DNA of 64,000 nt from Actinomarinicola tropica (GTDB lineage Bacteria > Actinomycetota > Acidimicrobiia > Acidimicrobiales > SKKL01): assembly GCF_009650215.1 (NCBI RefSeq), contig NZ_CP045851.1, positions 496,001 to 560,000 of the forward strand. The letters run 5' to 3'. Both the position numbers and the translations under genes were made by a program. Of this stretch, positions 63,134 to 64,000 are shown piece after piece. The notes beneath the pieces are model-generated. The model made no database searches, was not told the origin of the DNA, and worked only from the letters and a program-made list of their open reading frames with translations. The number at the start of each line of letters is the position of its first letter. The stretch's first letter is position 1.

Positions 63134-64000
63134 CTACGACAGCCTGTCGTTGGTTCTCGTGGCGGGGCCATCGCCGCGTGCTGGTGCGGCGTTGGTTCCC
63201 GCGGTGTGGGCGAGCGTGACGAGCCGGTCGCGGGTGATCACGGGAGCCGCGTGGGTGTGGCGGCGAGCGGCGCGGGCGACGCGGCGGAGGAACCCGTCCT
63301 CGCTGAACACCTCGGTGCCGGTGGCGACGAGACCAGCGATGCGGAACCAGCCCCGCAGCAGCTCGGGGTCGAGATGGGCGGTGTCTTCGAGCATGCGGTA
63401 GGCGCGCCAGGCAACGTCGGCATCGTCGTAGGGGCGACCGTCGATGGCGGCGTCGATCTCTCCGATGCGGTGCCGGTCGGCGGTGACCACGGCGTCGTAA
63501 TGAGGGCGCATGTCGCGTTCGGTGATGTCGTGCCAGGCGACGGCGAAGGCCGCGGGGTCGTGGAGACCGACGGCGCGGATGGTGTCGCGCAGGGCGAGGG
63601 CGTGCAGGAGGGCGAGCGTGGTGCCCCGCCCCAGCGTCGGGTTGGTCGACGCCCACGAGTCGGCCACCGGCGCGAACCCGGTGACGAGCGGGCGGCGATC
63701 GGGGCACAGCGTGCGGTGGCGGTCCTCGAGGCGGGTCATCACGTCGACCCCCGTGATGGGGTCGCCGTCGACCCAGTGGGCGATCGGCGTCAGGGCCCGG
63801 GCGACCGCAGTCCACGCGTCGACCCGGTGGAGGGCGCGGAGCTGGTCATCCCGGGAGCTGGTGATGAGCCCCACCCCCCACGTGCCCCCCTCGGCTGGCA
63901 GGGTGAGCGCCGACAGCGACCCGAAGTGCTGGAGCAGCGGGCCGCGCAGCGCTGGCACCCTCCCATCGGGGCCGCGGAAGTGGCGGCTGTGGTAGACGAA
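63134..64000 (-). CDS. FAD-dependent oxidoreductase/monooxygenase (5' end outside window)
   Basis: The frame is open to the right edge (FVYHSRHFR there is a typical family segment), so the N-terminal FAD-binding GxGxxG part lies outside. Within the window, RPLVTGFAPVADSWASTNPTLGRGTTLALLHALALRD is the second FAD motif (the GD-x-P-x-x-G pattern, here with ADSW), split over the ribityl-binding turn. A helical C-terminal region of ~150 residues follows. Flavoprotein monooxygenases and geranylgeranyl-reductase-like proteins share this arrangement. Substrate unknown. Confidence 0.7.
   Translation of the reverse strand, partial: FVYHSRHFRGPDGRVPALRGPLLQHFGSLSALTLPAEGGTWGVGLITSSRDDQLRALHRVDAWTAVARALTPIAHWVDGDPITGVDVMTRLEDRHRTLCPDRRPLVTGFAPVADSWASTNPTLGRGTTLALLHALALRDTIRAVGLHDPAAFAVAWHDITERDMRPHYDAVVTADRHRIGEIDAAIDGRPYDDADVAWRAYRMLEDTAHLDPELLRGWFRIAGLVATGTEVFSEDGFLRRVARAARRHTHAAPVITRDRLVTLAHTAGTNAAPARGDGPATRTNDRLS

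Overview
The window is very GC-rich and mostly densely coded. Actinomycete-type genes (a WhiB protein, TIGR03084 and other mycothiol-type DinB signatures, TrwC-type relaxase, TetR regulators beside hot-dog thioesterases) point to a member of Actinomycetota. The mix of a UbiB/diiron fusion, archaeal-type GAPDH and phosphoketolase would suit Acidimicrobiia, but that finer placement is a guess.

1-13.8 kb is chromosomal lipid/isoprenoid metabolism. It starts with the 3' end of a UbiB-like kinase fused to a ferritin-like diiron domain, then a TetR regulator, a decayed alpha/beta hydrolase and a transglutaminase-like protein. A tightly spaced plus-strand operon follows (about 3.9-13.8 kb): enoyl-CoA hydratase, SDR, both subunits of a biotin-dependent acyl-CoA carboxylase, an AtuA-type protein, an acyl-CoA dehydrogenase, a TIGR03084 protein and a second enoyl-CoA hydratase. 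It resembles catabolism of branched or isoprenoid acids through a carboxylated CoA ester.

13.8-22.6 kb is scarred accessory chromosome. It holds a P450-type ferredoxin beside a frameshifted and truncated P450, a nitronate monooxygenase, an IS256-family element whose two flanks are unrelated gene fragments (a hot-dog thioesterase and an MMPL transporter), two thioesterases, and a divergent TetR/MFS pair with a clear palindromic operator. A frameshifted RsbW-like ATPase comes last.

22.6-40.2 kb is an integrative, probably mobilizable element. A 3' half of tRNA-Met and five GCGAAC repeats mark an attachment region. Excisionase and tyrosine integrase genes, ParB-like, WhiB, ArdC-like and TrwC/MobF relaxase genes form the backbone. 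Four intergenic modules carry one repeated, covarying RNA-like fold and stand directly before backbone genes. Between the att site and the integrase lies the most remarkable cargo: a translationally coupled operon of an ACP-like protein, a thymidylate-synthase-like enzyme, a phosphopantetheinyl transferase, an XRE regulator, an ImmA protease fused to a chagasin-type protease inhibitor, a papain-like protease and a MazG-type pyrophosphohydrolase. It converges on a gene of the 5-hmdU kinase helical / thymine-pyrophosphorylase type. I read it as a candidate thymidine-nucleotide modification or conflict system with a built-in protease/inhibitor switch; function is inferred, not shown.

40.2-64 kb combines low-oxygen carbon metabolism with copper handling: a NuoF-like diaphorase, EamA exporter, CopB-like P-type ATPase with an unusual CPD motif, type II GAPDH, phosphoketolase, acetate kinase, a HAD-GH65 fusion, a second UbiB kinase, DoxX, a zinc alcohol dehydrogenase, YHS and DUF302 proteins, and a cytochrome b. 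Interspersed are pieces of pyruvate:ferredoxin oxidoreductase, a DHODH-like protein, Lon-like and M50 proteases and GlgX, so this part has been reduced by internal deletions. The last gene, a flavoprotein on the minus strand, runs off the window.
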